Source: Acidobacteriaceae bacterium
Lineage (GTDB): Bacteria > Acidobacteriota > Terriglobia > Terriglobales > Acidobacteriaceae
Assembly: GCA_003133425.1 (NCBI GenBank)
Contig: PKXI01000422.1
Span: 10,018-36,114 of the forward strand
Direction of reading: 5' to 3'
Length of the DNA stretch: 26,097 bases
Position numbers and translations under genes: made by a program. Below, one piece after another: positions 8,991 through 16,702 of the stretch; the first letter of the stretch is position 1, and each line of letters opens with the position of its first letter. Below the pieces are notes generated by a model. The model worked only from the letters and a program-made list of their open reading frames with translations, was not told the DNA's origin and ran no database searches.

Positions 8991-11900
8991 TTGAAGCCCT
9001 TTGATGCAAATGGCGCCTTTGCACCCTCTCTTCCCAGAGGCGGAGATGCGCTCAGACGTCTTGCGGTAAGAGGCGCCGGGATGACGATCTTCTCCGGAGG
9101 TGTTGGATTAGCGATTCAACTGGTCGCGACAGTTACGCTGGCGCGAATACTGACACCGCGCGACTTCGGGCTCGTTGCGATGGTGACAACGTTCAGCCTC
9201 CTCCTATCGAACTTCGGAGTAAATGGATTCACTGAAGCGCTGATACAGCGCGAGCGGATTGATCACGCGCTGGCTAGTAATCTCTTTTGGTTCACTGTGG
9301 GCGGCGGCTTGTTGCTTACCGGAGGATTTGCGGCAGCAGGTTCATTGCTGGCGAAGTTCTATGGCGAAGCATTGGTGGCATCCATAGCGGCTGGGATTTC
9401 AGTATCGATCTTTTTGACCAGCATCTCGGTCATACACGTCGCTCTGCTGAAACGAGCGATGCTTTTCTCGGCAGTGGCGAAGAACGACATCGTTGCCCGG
9501 GCAGTGTCGGTGGTTGTGTCGATTCTGTTTGGTTGGGCCGGCTGGGGATACTGGGCACTGGTGTTAGGTGTTTGTGCGCTGCCGCTAAGTACGGACGTCG
9601 GTGCATGGTTCATCTGTCGATGGGTGCCAGGACACCCACGGCGTGCGGCGGGCACGGGCGCAATGTTGAAGTATGCAATGTACACTTACGGGCGATTCAG
9701 CATTAGCTACTTTGCTCGTAACACCGATAACCTGCTTGTTGGTTGGCGCTTTGGCGCACCAGCGCTCGGATTCTATAAGAAGCCATACGATCTGTTTTCT
9801 CTTTCTGCAACGCAGCTCGTAGCGTCTACATCAGTGGTGGCGGTCTCTGCGTTGAGCCGCGTGCGAGAGGATGGTACGGAATATCGGCGCTATCTGCTCG
9901 GCGCCATGGCGGTGATGGCCTTTCTAGGCATGGGGATTGCGGGCGATCTCACATTGGTGGGCAAGGATCTGATTCGCGTGCTGCTTGGGCCCGGTTGGGA
10001 GCCAGCGGGCCGGATATTTACGTTTTTCGCGCCAGGAATCGGAATGATGATTCTTTATGGCACGCACGGATGGATACACCTTTCGATCGGGAGAGCAGAT
10101 CGCTGGTTTCGATGGGGCCTAGTGGAGTGGAGTGTGACTATCCTGCTGTTTATTGCGGGGCTGCACTGGGGACCTCAGGGAATTGCTGTGGCGTGGTGCG
10201 TATCGTTCTGGATTCTGACTGTACCTGCGATGTGGTATGCGGGTAAGCCAATTGGGCTTGGGGTTGGCCCTATGTTCGCGACGGTGTGGAGATATATTGT
10301 TGCCTCGTTGGTAGCAGGTTTGGCGAGTTATCTGATCCTATCCCAGCTAGCGATTCTAACGGACGTGGTCGGCGTGAGGGGAGCGGCGCTTCGGATTGTA
10401 TTCATCTCGCTTTGTTTTCTGGGGTTGTATCTCAGTGTCATTATCATGCTTTATCGCGGGCTTGGGCCATTGCGGAGACTCGCTGTTCTGCTGCGCGAGA
10501 TGACTTCGATCGCGCGTGCGAAATGGCCTTCCGGCTCAGATCGCTCAGAGAGCAAGGCCGGTAAAGTACTAATCCTGCCGTTGATGTTGCTGGTGTTTGC
10601 TTGTTACGGCCACGCTCAGCCATGGGCTCCTATTCTGAGTTCAAAGCAAGCTATTGACTGGTCGAATGCGGGCGTGGGCGGAATTCCGGCGCGCGTGACT
10701 AACTGTGCAAGTCTGACGCAATCGGCAACGACTGCCGAGATCAACGCCGCGCTAGCAGCCTGTTCGAGTGGGGAGACTGTCTACCTGGCGGCTGGCACTT
10801 ATTCCATCACGGGGACGGTGCATGTTCCTTCGACCGTGACATTGCGGGGCGCGGGGGCAAGCGCGACGATCCTGAATGCGACAGGTACGGGTGGCGGAGA
10901 TGTGATAAGCATGGGCACGGGGTCGGTTGCTTTCAAGCCGCTCAGAATTACTAGTGGAACAACTGCCGGGTCTACCAGGATAGAAGTTAGCGACACGACT
11001 GGCGTCAGGGTTGGCATGTATCTTGCGATTGCTGAAGTCAATAACCGGACTTATGTGTCGAGCGCCGGCAGCGGAGGGAACTGCAACTGGTGCGACGGGG
11101 AGTGGACGAAAGATGGAAGTCTTGCGCGCGGGCAGATTGTTGCAGTCAAGGGGATAAGCGGCAGGGCGATCACGATCTCGCCGGGACTCTACGGGGCTTA
11201 TACAAATGCGCCTGTTGCCGTTCCTTTCAGCATGTCAGCTAGTTATGCGGGTGTTGAGGGCCTTCAAGTGTATGCCAACGATACTGGATATGCGGCGAAC
11301 TTTGGCATGTCAGAGTGCGCACACTGCTGGATCAAGGGCGTGGAATCGAATTATGCCGATGGTGATCATGTCGAGGTGTACTGGGGATTTCACGACGAGA
11401 TACGCGACAGCTATTTCTCGAATGCATTTCTGCACACGCCCTGGAGGTATGATTCCGATATTCAAATTGCATTCAAGACCAGCGCTAGCCTTATCGAGAA
11501 CAACATTATTGAGCGCACTCATGTAGCTGTGATGTTGGAATGGGGAGCTGCGGGTAACGTGGTGGCTTATAACTACACGACGGGAGAGTTCGATAGCGGG
11601 GCGACCGATCTCGACATCGGCGGAATTGATTTTCATGGCGCGCATCCGCAATTCAATTTGCTCGAGGGAAATGTGCTAACGCAGATTTCACAAGATTCTG
11701 TCTGGGGGACCTCGAGCCATACCACTGCTTTTCGTAACTGGGTTGTGGGCACTAACCGGATTTGCAGCTCGATGAGCGGGCGGGGAACTGTGAAGTGTAC
11801 AGGGGCCGATGGTCATTACGGATTTCAGGCGGCGCGGGCTATTGAGATGTCCTACCTGGGAACGGCCAGCAACTTTGTGGGGAACGTTGTGGGATCGGTA

Positions 11901-12473
11901 CAGATGCAGGCCTTGATGGGGTATAACAACCCGTTGGAACAGCGAGCGTCGATTGAATATCCTTCGGCGCGGAGTTACGATGCGGCCGCTTATGGCTGGT
12001 CGTTCGGATATGGGAAGACGAGTGACGATGGTACCGGAACGGGATGCGGCGGGGGAGTTCCCCCTTGTCATCGCGCTGGAACTTCCTCAACACATTTCCT
12101 GCACGGGAATTATGACAACATTGGAGGCTCGATTGCGTGGGTGTCTGGGGTTACGCATGAATTGCCGGCGTCGTTGTACCTAAATGGGAAACCGAAGTGG
12201 TGGGGATCGATGCTGTTTCCAGCAACGGGGCCGGATGTAAGTGGAGGAGCCGGGCCGGGTGGGCAAAGCTACGGAAATCCAGCACAGGCATGCTATCTTC
12301 GGGTGATGAGAGGCTCGGACGGAGGAGCGGGCGGACCACTCGTCTTCGATGCACACAGTTGCTACGTAATGAACGCTCCGGCCGCGCGGATTACACCGGA
12401 CAATAAGGCTGCCGCAGATTTGGTTATGCCGGAGTATGCAGTTCGACATGGATTGGACGGAGAGATTAGATGA
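8991..12473 (+). CDS. Wzx-type flippase fused to a secreted right-handed beta-helix domain
   Basis: One uninterrupted frame of 1160 residues holds two proteins. Residues about 15-500 are a polysaccharide flippase of the MATE/PST group with 12-14 hydrophobic segments, including LARILTPRDFGLVAMVTTFS and RFGAPALGFYKKPYDLF. Residues about 526-538 are a further hydrophobic run ending YGHAQ, which looks like a signal peptide. The remaining ~615 residues are Gly/Ser/Thr-rich with beta-helix character: an opening AGTYSITGTVHVPSTVTLRGAG as in pectate-lyase-like proteins, then repeated short strands and Asn/His-rich turns (HDEIRDSYFSNAF, NVVAYNYTTGEF). The added hydrophobic segment would place the beta-helix in the periplasm, where it could cleave, epimerise or bind the polymer. 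TTG 8991 follows GGAG at 8982-8985 by 5 bases. An internal ATG at 10500 could start the second domain alone. Confidence 0.82.
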   Translation: MKPFDANGAFAPSLPRGGDALRRLAVRGAGMTIFSGGVGLAIQLVATVTLARILTPRDFGLVAMVTTFSLLLSNFGVNGFTEALIQRERIDHALASNLFWFTVGGGLLLTGGFAAAGSLLAKFYGEALVASIAAGISVSIFLTSISVIHVALLKRAMLFSAVAKNDIVARAVSVVVSILFGWAGWGYWALVLGVCALPLSTDVGAWFICRWVPGHPRRAAGTGAMLKYAMYTYGRFSISYFARNTDNLLVGWRFGAPALGFYKKPYDLFSLSATQLVASTSVVAVSALSRVREDGTEYRRYLLGAMAVMAFLGMGIAGDLTLVGKDLIRVLLGPGWEPAGRIFTFFAPGIGMMILYGTHGWIHLSIGRADRWFRWGLVEWSVTILLFIAGLHWGPQGIAVAWCVSFWILTVPAMWYAGKPIGLGVGPMFATVWRYIVASLVAGLASYLILSQLAILTDVVGVRGAALRIVFISLCFLGLYLSVIIMLYRGLGPLRRLAVLLREMTSIARAKWPSGSDRSESKAGKVLILPLMLLVFACYGHAQPWAPILSSKQAIDWSNAGVGGIPARVTNCASLTQSATTAEINAALAACSSGETVYLAAGTYSITGTVHVPSTVTLRGAGASATILNATGTGGGDVISMGTGSVAFKPLRITSGTTAGSTRIEVSDTTGVRVGMYLAIAEVNNRTYVSSAGSGGNCNWCDGEWTKDGSLARGQIVAVKGISGRAITISPGLYGAYTNAPVAVPFSMSASYAGVEGLQVYANDTGYAANFGMSECAHCWIKGVESNYADGDHVEVYWGFHDEIRDSYFSNAFLHTPWRYDSDIQIAFKTSASLIENNIIERTHVAVMLEWGAAGNVVAYNYTTGEFDSGATDLDIGGIDFHGAHPQFNLLEGNVLTQISQDSVWGTSSHTTAFRNWVVGTNRICSSMSGRGTVKCTGADGHYGFQAARAIEMSYLGTASNFVGNVVGSVQMQALMGYNNPLEQRASIEYPSARSYDAAAYGWSFGYGKTSDDGTGTGCGGGVPPCHRAGTSSTHFLHGNYDNIGGSIAWVSGVTHELPASLYLNGKPKWWGSMLFPATGPDVSGGAGPGGQSYGNPAQACYLRVMRGSDGGAGGPLVFDAHSCYVMNAPAARITPDNKAAADLVMPEYAVRHGLDGEIR

Positions 12474-13255
12474 GTATTAAAGAAGAAGCAGTCACGCTGG
12501 TGGTTGGTCTGGGCGAGGTAGGAAAGCCGCTGTATACCATCCTGAAAAAGCGAGAGCCGGGTACGATTGGGATCGATAAAGAGCCGGCATCAATAGATAA
12601 GCCTGTCGGGATTATGCATATCTGCTTTCCGTTCAGTGAAGCAAACCAATTCCAAAATGTGGTGGTTGGCTATGCACGCAAGTACAGTCCGCAAGTGATT
12701 GTGATCAACAGCACCGCGGTGCCCGGCACTACCCGTTCGATCGAAAGCGAAATCGCAATTCCTTGTGTTTACAGCCCTATTCGCGGCAAGCACACGAAGA
12801 TGATGGATGAACTTTATACATATGTGAAGTTCGTAGCAGGCACCGATGCGCAGGCCACCGAGCGGGTGCAGGCGCACTTTAAAGCGGCCGGGCTGCAGTC
12901 GGAAACGATGACTACGCCGGAGGCGCTGGAACTGGCGAAGCTGCTGGAGACTACTTATTTTGGTTTACTGATCGCGTGGGCGCAGGAGATGAATCGCTTC
13001 TCAGAGGTGGTGAACGCGGATTATGTTGAAGTTGGAAAGTTCTTTCGCGAGATCGCGTATCTTCCAAACGTATTGTTCCAGCCCGGTTTCATCGGCGGAC
13101 ACTGCGTGATGCCCAATATCAACCTGCTTCAGCAGCGCTTCCCATCTGAGTTTCTCCAAGTGGTGAAGGGATCGAATGAAGCGCGGAAGGCGGAACTGGC
13201 TGCACAGGAACTGCAGCGCCCAGGCGGACGGCTGAATCCGCAGGCTCTCGCCTGA
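12470..13255 (+). CDS. Truncated UDP-sugar dehydrogenase-like protein
   Basis: The protein resembles the first two domains of UDP-glucose/UDP-N-acetylmannosamine dehydrogenases. The Rossmann glycine motif is VVGLGEVGKP (residues about 11-20), INSTAVPGTTR matches the family's VPGTT strand, and a helical dimer domain (ALELAKLLETTYFGLLIAWAQEMNRF) follows. GFIGGHCVMP near residue 212 corresponds to the catalytic-Cys motif GGHC/GGSC. It stops about 45 residues later at 261 residues, whereas full enzymes have over 400, so the C-terminal UDP-binding domain is absent. It may be a regulator, a partner of a second subunit, or a dehydrogenase for a different substrate. It overlaps the flippase fusion by 4 bp (ATGA) and has a good GGAGAG site at 12459-12464. 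Confidence 0.75.
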   Translation: MSIKEEAVTLVVGLGEVGKPLYTILKKREPGTIGIDKEPASIDKPVGIMHICFPFSEANQFQNVVVGYARKYSPQVIVINSTAVPGTTRSIESEIAIPCVYSPIRGKHTKMMDELYTYVKFVAGTDAQATERVQAHFKAAGLQSETMTTPEALELAKLLETTYFGLLIAWAQEMNRFSEVVNADYVEVGKFFREIAYLPNVLFQPGFIGGHCVMPNINLLQQRFPSEFLQVVKGSNEARKAELAAQELQRPGGRLNPQALA

Positions 13256-13330
13256 ACAGCGCAGCCGAGTTGATAACTGGAACAGAATTCGTCCAAGAGG
13301 TCTTTAAGGAAAGAAACGGCTGCGCCTCCG

Positions 13331-14521
13331 ATGAAGAAGATCTGCATGGTCGCCTACACGAACTATCTCTCCGATGCCCGCCCGAGGCGGGAGGCGGAGA
13401 CGTTGGTGCGCAGGGGAGATCGAGTCGATTTCATCGCTCTCAACGAAAAAGACCTGCCCAAGATGGAGACCGTTCAGGGAGTGAGAGTGTTTCGCGTTCG
13501 GCAACAGAGATATCGCGGGGGCGGCGGCCTGAGCTATGGACTCGCCTACTTGAGATTTCTATGCGCGGTCACGCTGAAACTTGCGCGCCTTTATTGGAGA
13601 GAGCGGTATGACATTATCTACGTGCATACCATGCCGGATTTGCTCGTGCTGGTGGGGCTTATCCCGAAACTCTTCGGGGCCCGGATTGTTCTAGACATCC
13701 ACGACATGATGCCGGAACTTTACATGTCGAAATTTGGAATCTCTGAGAAGTACTTGCTGATTCGATTGCTCGCGTTTCAAGAGCAGATCAGCATCCGGCT
13801 CGCGGACAGTGTGATCTGCGTTCATCATCCGCATCGAGATTTGCTGTGCAAGCGCGGTGCGCCGCTTGAAAAGATTACTGTGTTGCCCAATGTACCCGAT
13901 CCGCTGGTGTTTCGGAGTGAGAGTTTGGCGCAGAAAACTGACGGTACTTTCCGGATCATCTATCACGGAACAATCGCCAAGCGCCTGGGACTGGACCTGG
14001 CGGTGCGGGCGTTTGCAAAGGCCGCGGATTCATGTCCGGGCGCCCGATTCGAGATCTATGGTGACGGCGATGCAGGAGAGGAACTTGAGGCGCAGATCAA
14101 GGGTTCAGGCGCTGAAGACAGGATTGATTTCAGCAGGAAGATGTTTCGCGTGGAGTCGATTGCACAGATGATTCAGGGCGCGTCCGTGGGAATCATTCCG
14201 AATCGACGCGATGTTGCGACGGACTACATGCTTCCAGTGAAGCTGCTGGAATATGTGCACCTTGGCATTCCGGTGATTGCTCCACGGCTACTGGCCATCC
14301 AGTACTACTTCAGAGAGGACCAGTTGGAGTATTACGAACCGGGGAACGTGGATGAATTGGCCGAATGCATTTGCCGGCTCTATGCGGACCCCGGGAAGAG
14401 AGCGGCGCTGGCACGAAAGAGCGCAGAGTTTGCGAAAAATTTCAGCTGGGACACGCTCAAAGAGGACTTGTTCAAAGTGGTTGACGACGAGGCTGCTTCG
14501 GTGCCTGTGGCAGCGGCGTAG
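13331..14521 (+). CDS. Family 4 glycosyltransferase
   Basis: This 396-residue GT-B enzyme opens with MKKICMVAYTNYLSDARPRREAE and has the N-terminal acceptor domain segment VLDIHDMMPELYMSKFG. Its C-terminal donor domain contains RIIYHGTIAKRLGLD near residue 212 and RFEIYGDGDAGEE. The donor-binding region TDYMLPVKLLEYVHLGIPVIA near 297-317 carries the Glu of the EX7E-type motif. It acts in the cytoplasm, adding a sugar with retention to the growing lipid-linked unit. A 75-bp gap separates it from the dehydrogenase-like gene, and no strong Shine-Dalgarno sequence precedes its ATG. Specificity cannot be read from the sequence. Confidence 0.87.
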   Translation: MKKICMVAYTNYLSDARPRREAETLVRRGDRVDFIALNEKDLPKMETVQGVRVFRVRQQRYRGGGGLSYGLAYLRFLCAVTLKLARLYWRERYDIIYVHTMPDLLVLVGLIPKLFGARIVLDIHDMMPELYMSKFGISEKYLLIRLLAFQEQISIRLADSVICVHHPHRDLLCKRGAPLEKITVLPNVPDPLVFRSESLAQKTDGTFRIIYHGTIAKRLGLDLAVRAFAKAADSCPGARFEIYGDGDAGEELEAQIKGSGAEDRIDFSRKMFRVESIAQMIQGASVGIIPNRRDVATDYMLPVKLLEYVHLGIPVIAPRLLAIQYYFREDQLEYYEPGNVDELAECICRLYADPGKRAALARKSAEFAKNFSWDTLKEDLFKVVDDEAASVPVAAA

Positions 14522-14571
14522 GATGCGGGAAGAAGAACTTCCGCGAGCCTGAGAATAAGAAGGACTGGTGC

Positions 14572-15291
14572 ATGGCGCTGATTGTGCGAATTGACGTGGA
14601 TCGCCCTTACGGAAAAGAGGGAATCGTACGCCATGTTGCCAGCCGCCTGAGCTCGGACTACCGGCTGCCGCGGATGAACTGGCTGCGTTACCTGGACGAG
14701 TTGAAGACGATTCTCCGCATTCTGAGAGCGAATGGAAAATCGGCCCATGTGTTTTTTCGAAAGTGCACCTATCCAACGCCGGACGTGTGCGAGCTGATGG
14801 AGGCAGGAGGGCATCAGTTTGGCCTTCATTTGGAGAATTCGCGTTTGGCTGAGACATTCGGCGAGGAGCTTCGGTGTCTCGAGAAGGAAGTGGGGCGCCG
14901 GGTGGTGGCGTTCTCCAAGCATGGATCGGGGCGTCTTCGCCTGGGGCGGAATCACTTTGCGCCCTATGAGCCGGAGAGATATCTCACCTGGGGCAGAGAG
15001 GCCGGGATGAAGTACTTTCTTGGCAATCTTGAGGATCCTGAGCTGCGGCCGGCGCAGGATAGTGGTCTGCTGTATTTTCCCTCGGCATTCTGGCTGGAAC
15101 CGCATTGGCGGGATACAAAGAGGTATCCGATTGAATGGCTCTTGAGTGAAGCTGCGGAGCGGGATATTGTGATGCTGCTGCACGCGGACAACGTGACGGC
15201 CAGCCCCGAAATCATGCGGGATTTTCTGGTGGCTATCGAGAGGCTGGAAGCGGCCGTTTTGCCGGGATTGAGCGCTAATCTCCCGAGGTAA
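14572..15291 (+). CDS. NodB-like polysaccharide deacetylase-related protein
   Basis: The 239-residue protein looks like a compact carbohydrate-esterase-4 barrel. Asp8 and Asp10 in VRIDVDRP stand where the catalytic and metal Asp residues of NodB proteins lie. GGHQFGLHLENS (His81, His86) resembles the H-x(4)-H metal motif. FSKHGSGR and VMLLHADN match later barrel strands. No signal peptide is visible, so it would act on the cytoplasmic side unless exported otherwise. The ATG follows the purine-rich AAGAAGGA at 14557-14563 by 8 bases, a strong start. It is the second deacetylase-type protein of the cluster and closes the first operon. Family membership is reasonably clear; activity and substrate are inferred. 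Confidence 0.65.
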   Translation: MALIVRIDVDRPYGKEGIVRHVASRLSSDYRLPRMNWLRYLDELKTILRILRANGKSAHVFFRKCTYPTPDVCELMEAGGHQFGLHLENSRLAETFGEELRCLEKEVGRRVVAFSKHGSGRLRLGRNHFAPYEPERYLTWGREAGMKYFLGNLEDPELRPAQDSGLLYFPSAFWLEPHWRDTKRYPIEWLLSEAAERDIVMLLHADNVTASPEIMRDFLVAIERLEAAVLPGLSANLPR

Positions 15292-15328
15292 CCACAATTC
15301 GGACCGTTTAGATTCGATTGCGGTTACC
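15287..15328. repeat. 7-bp inverted repeat (GGTAACC ... GGTTACC) at operon end
   Basis: GGTAACC at 15287-15293 includes the stop codon of the deacetylase-like gene, and its exact reverse complement GGTTACC lies at 15322-15328 with a 28-base loop. There is no T-run, so it is not a standard terminator; an operator or chance pairing are alternatives. Confidence 0.3.
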
Positions 15329-15345
15329 ATAGAGGGACGGTGTTA

Positions 15346-15432
15346 CCCCCCCTGTTTGTGGGATTTAGACATTCGATTCCATTGCATAATCTAACCTGAG
15401 AAGTTACCTCGACTTGCAAGGGTGGGGGGGGG
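15346..15432. repeat. Homopolymer tracts C7 and G9 upstream of the export operon
   Basis: Seven C at 15346-15352 and nine G at 15424-15432 flank the candidate promoter. Being complementary, they could pair across about 70 bases, and each is long enough to slip during replication. No such tracts were noticed elsewhere in the window. Confidence 0.6.
15364..15390 (+). promoter_or_regulatory. Weak promoter candidate for the wza-wzc operon
   Basis: The 340-base gap 15292-15631 holds no credible gene and is the natural place for a promoter of the export operon. CATAAT at 15385-15390 matches 5 of 6 positions of a sigma-70 -10 box. The nearest -35-like hexamer, TTTAGA at 15364-15369, is only 15 bases away and a poor match. 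The rest of the gap contains a C7 and a G9 tract and four TTACC words at 15324, 15343, 15404 and 15437. The promoter call is tentative. Confidence 0.25.
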
Positions 15433-15631
15433 TGCCTTACCCATTCAGTGCAGGAACGGTTGTCTGGGGCGACCATTCCGGCTCTCGTTGGCCAACCATC
15501 ATTCCTGATGGACACGGTGTATTTCGCCGGCACTGCGGCACGGGCGAGGGATAACGCACGGGGTAATGCAAAAGGGGACGCGCGATGATCCTTCCGGGAT
15601 TTGAGTTCGACCGGAGCGGAGAGGCAGCGGA

Positions 15632-16702
15632 ATGACGAGCCGAATCGGTTTTGCGTGCATGCTTCTAATTCTGTTTGGTGCCGGGAGGCTGGCATCACAG
15701 GAAGCTGCGCAGGTTCAGGCCCAGGATAAAACATGGATAGACGCCCGAATACGGGCTCAGGAAACACCGCAAGCGGCCCCGGGGTCAACTGAACAACCTT
15801 CCTTGAAGCCGAATCCGCTGGAGACGCTGCGCAATTTTGAACCGGCAGCGGATGAAGAGTACAGGCTCGGCAAAGGTGACGAAATCACCGTGGACTTTGC
15901 CGGGCGTCCCGATATGCTGGCCAAATTGATTGTCGGTCCGGACGGGCGCATCACGCTCCCGCTGGCGGGCGACGTAATGCTGTTTGGGCTTACGCGTTCA
16001 GAGGCGGCCAAAGCAATTGAATCCGCGCTGGCGAGTTACTATACAAACCTCGCGGTTCAGGTGACCATTACCAAGTACACAGCCAATCGAATTGTGCTGC
16101 TGGGTGCGGTCGATCATCCCGGCATGTTTACGTTCGATGGCACGCCGACCTTGCTTGAAGTCCTGGCCCGCGGCGGAGTGGAGGCCGGCCCCAACAAATC
16201 CGGTCAAAATCCCGAGGTCAACCAGGTTCCCGAGCGTTGCGCCATCTATCGCGGCAGCGACCAGGTGGTGTGGGTAGAGCTGAGGGCGATGATGCAGGCC
16301 GGCAATGCGCTGGCCGACCTGCGCCTGCGCCGCGACGATGTTGTCTACGTGCCGAGCATTAATGAGCGCTTTGTTTCTGTACTCGGCGAGGTGCAGCATC
16401 CGGGCGCTATTCCGTTGGCTTACAACTCGACACTGGCAAGCATTCTGGCTCAAGCAGGTGGAGTAACCGATCACGCGGGCAACAATCCGCATGTGCAGGT
16501 AGTGGACCCGGACAGCGGTAGCTCGCGAGTGATTTCGCTCAAAGACCTGCTTAACCCTGCGAAGTCGATTGAAGTGACGCTGAAGCCAGGAGAGATCATC
16601 TTTGTGCCCAAGAGCGGGTTCTATAAGGGCACTTACGTTCTGGAGCGGCTGAGCCCGTTGGTGACCGTGGCTACTTTGGCGTTTTACGCGGGGGTATTAT
16701 GA
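15632..16702 (+). CDS. wza: Polysaccharide export outer-membrane protein (Wza/GumB family)
   Basis: The 356-residue protein forms the periplasmic and outer-membrane channel through which EPS leaves the cell. An N-terminal signal peptide (MTSRIGFACMLLILFGAG) is followed by a short linker. The polysaccharide export domain spans about 75-150 (YRLGKGDEITVDFAGRPD, then GPDGRITLPLAGDV). SLBB domain 1 is near 152-245 (VLLGAVDHPGMFTFDG) and SLBB domain 2 near 246-335 (VLGEVQHPGAIPL). The C-terminal amphipathic helix LSPLVTVATLAFYAGVL could form the outer-membrane barrel of helices. Cys9 lies inside the hydrophobic core and no lipobox is present, so it is probably not acylated like E. coli Wza. The ATG follows GGAGAGG at 15618-15624 by 7 bases. 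It overlaps the Wzc-like gene by 4 bp. Confidence 0.9.
   Translation: MTSRIGFACMLLILFGAGRLASQEAAQVQAQDKTWIDARIRAQETPQAAPGSTEQPSLKPNPLETLRNFEPAADEEYRLGKGDEITVDFAGRPDMLAKLIVGPDGRITLPLAGDVMLFGLTRSEAAKAIESALASYYTNLAVQVTITKYTANRIVLLGAVDHPGMFTFDGTPTLLEVLARGGVEAGPNKSGQNPEVNQVPERCAIYRGSDQVVWVELRAMMQAGNALADLRLRRDDVVYVPSINERFVSVLGEVQHPGAIPLAYNSTLASILAQAGGVTDHAGNNPHVQVVDPDSGSSRVISLKDLLNPAKSIEVTLKPGEIIFVPKSGFYKGTYVLERLSPLVTVATLAFYAGVL

Noticed and set aside
10490..10570. Frameshift or lost stop between flippase and beta-helix domain
   Set aside because: The frame is continuous with no disruption, and the extra hydrophobic segment gives a sensible topology, so a true fusion is preferred. Sequencing error cannot be excluded.
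15545..15631. GEMM-like (c-di-GMP) riboswitch, suggested by ACGCACGGGG and GGGACGCG before wza
   Set aside because: The core GACGCAAAGC strand and the GNRA tetraloop/receptor arrangement are missing, and the helices do not pair. A covariance search (Rfam GEMM models) would settle it.
15632..15700. Lipoprotein signal in the Wza-type protein
   Set aside because: Cys9 precedes the hydrophobic core rather than ending it, so no lipobox is formed.
15324..15788. Minus-strand 154-residue reading frame over the wza upstream region
   Set aside because: It has no recognisable domain, overlaps the wza signal sequence, and its composition looks like an antisense shadow.
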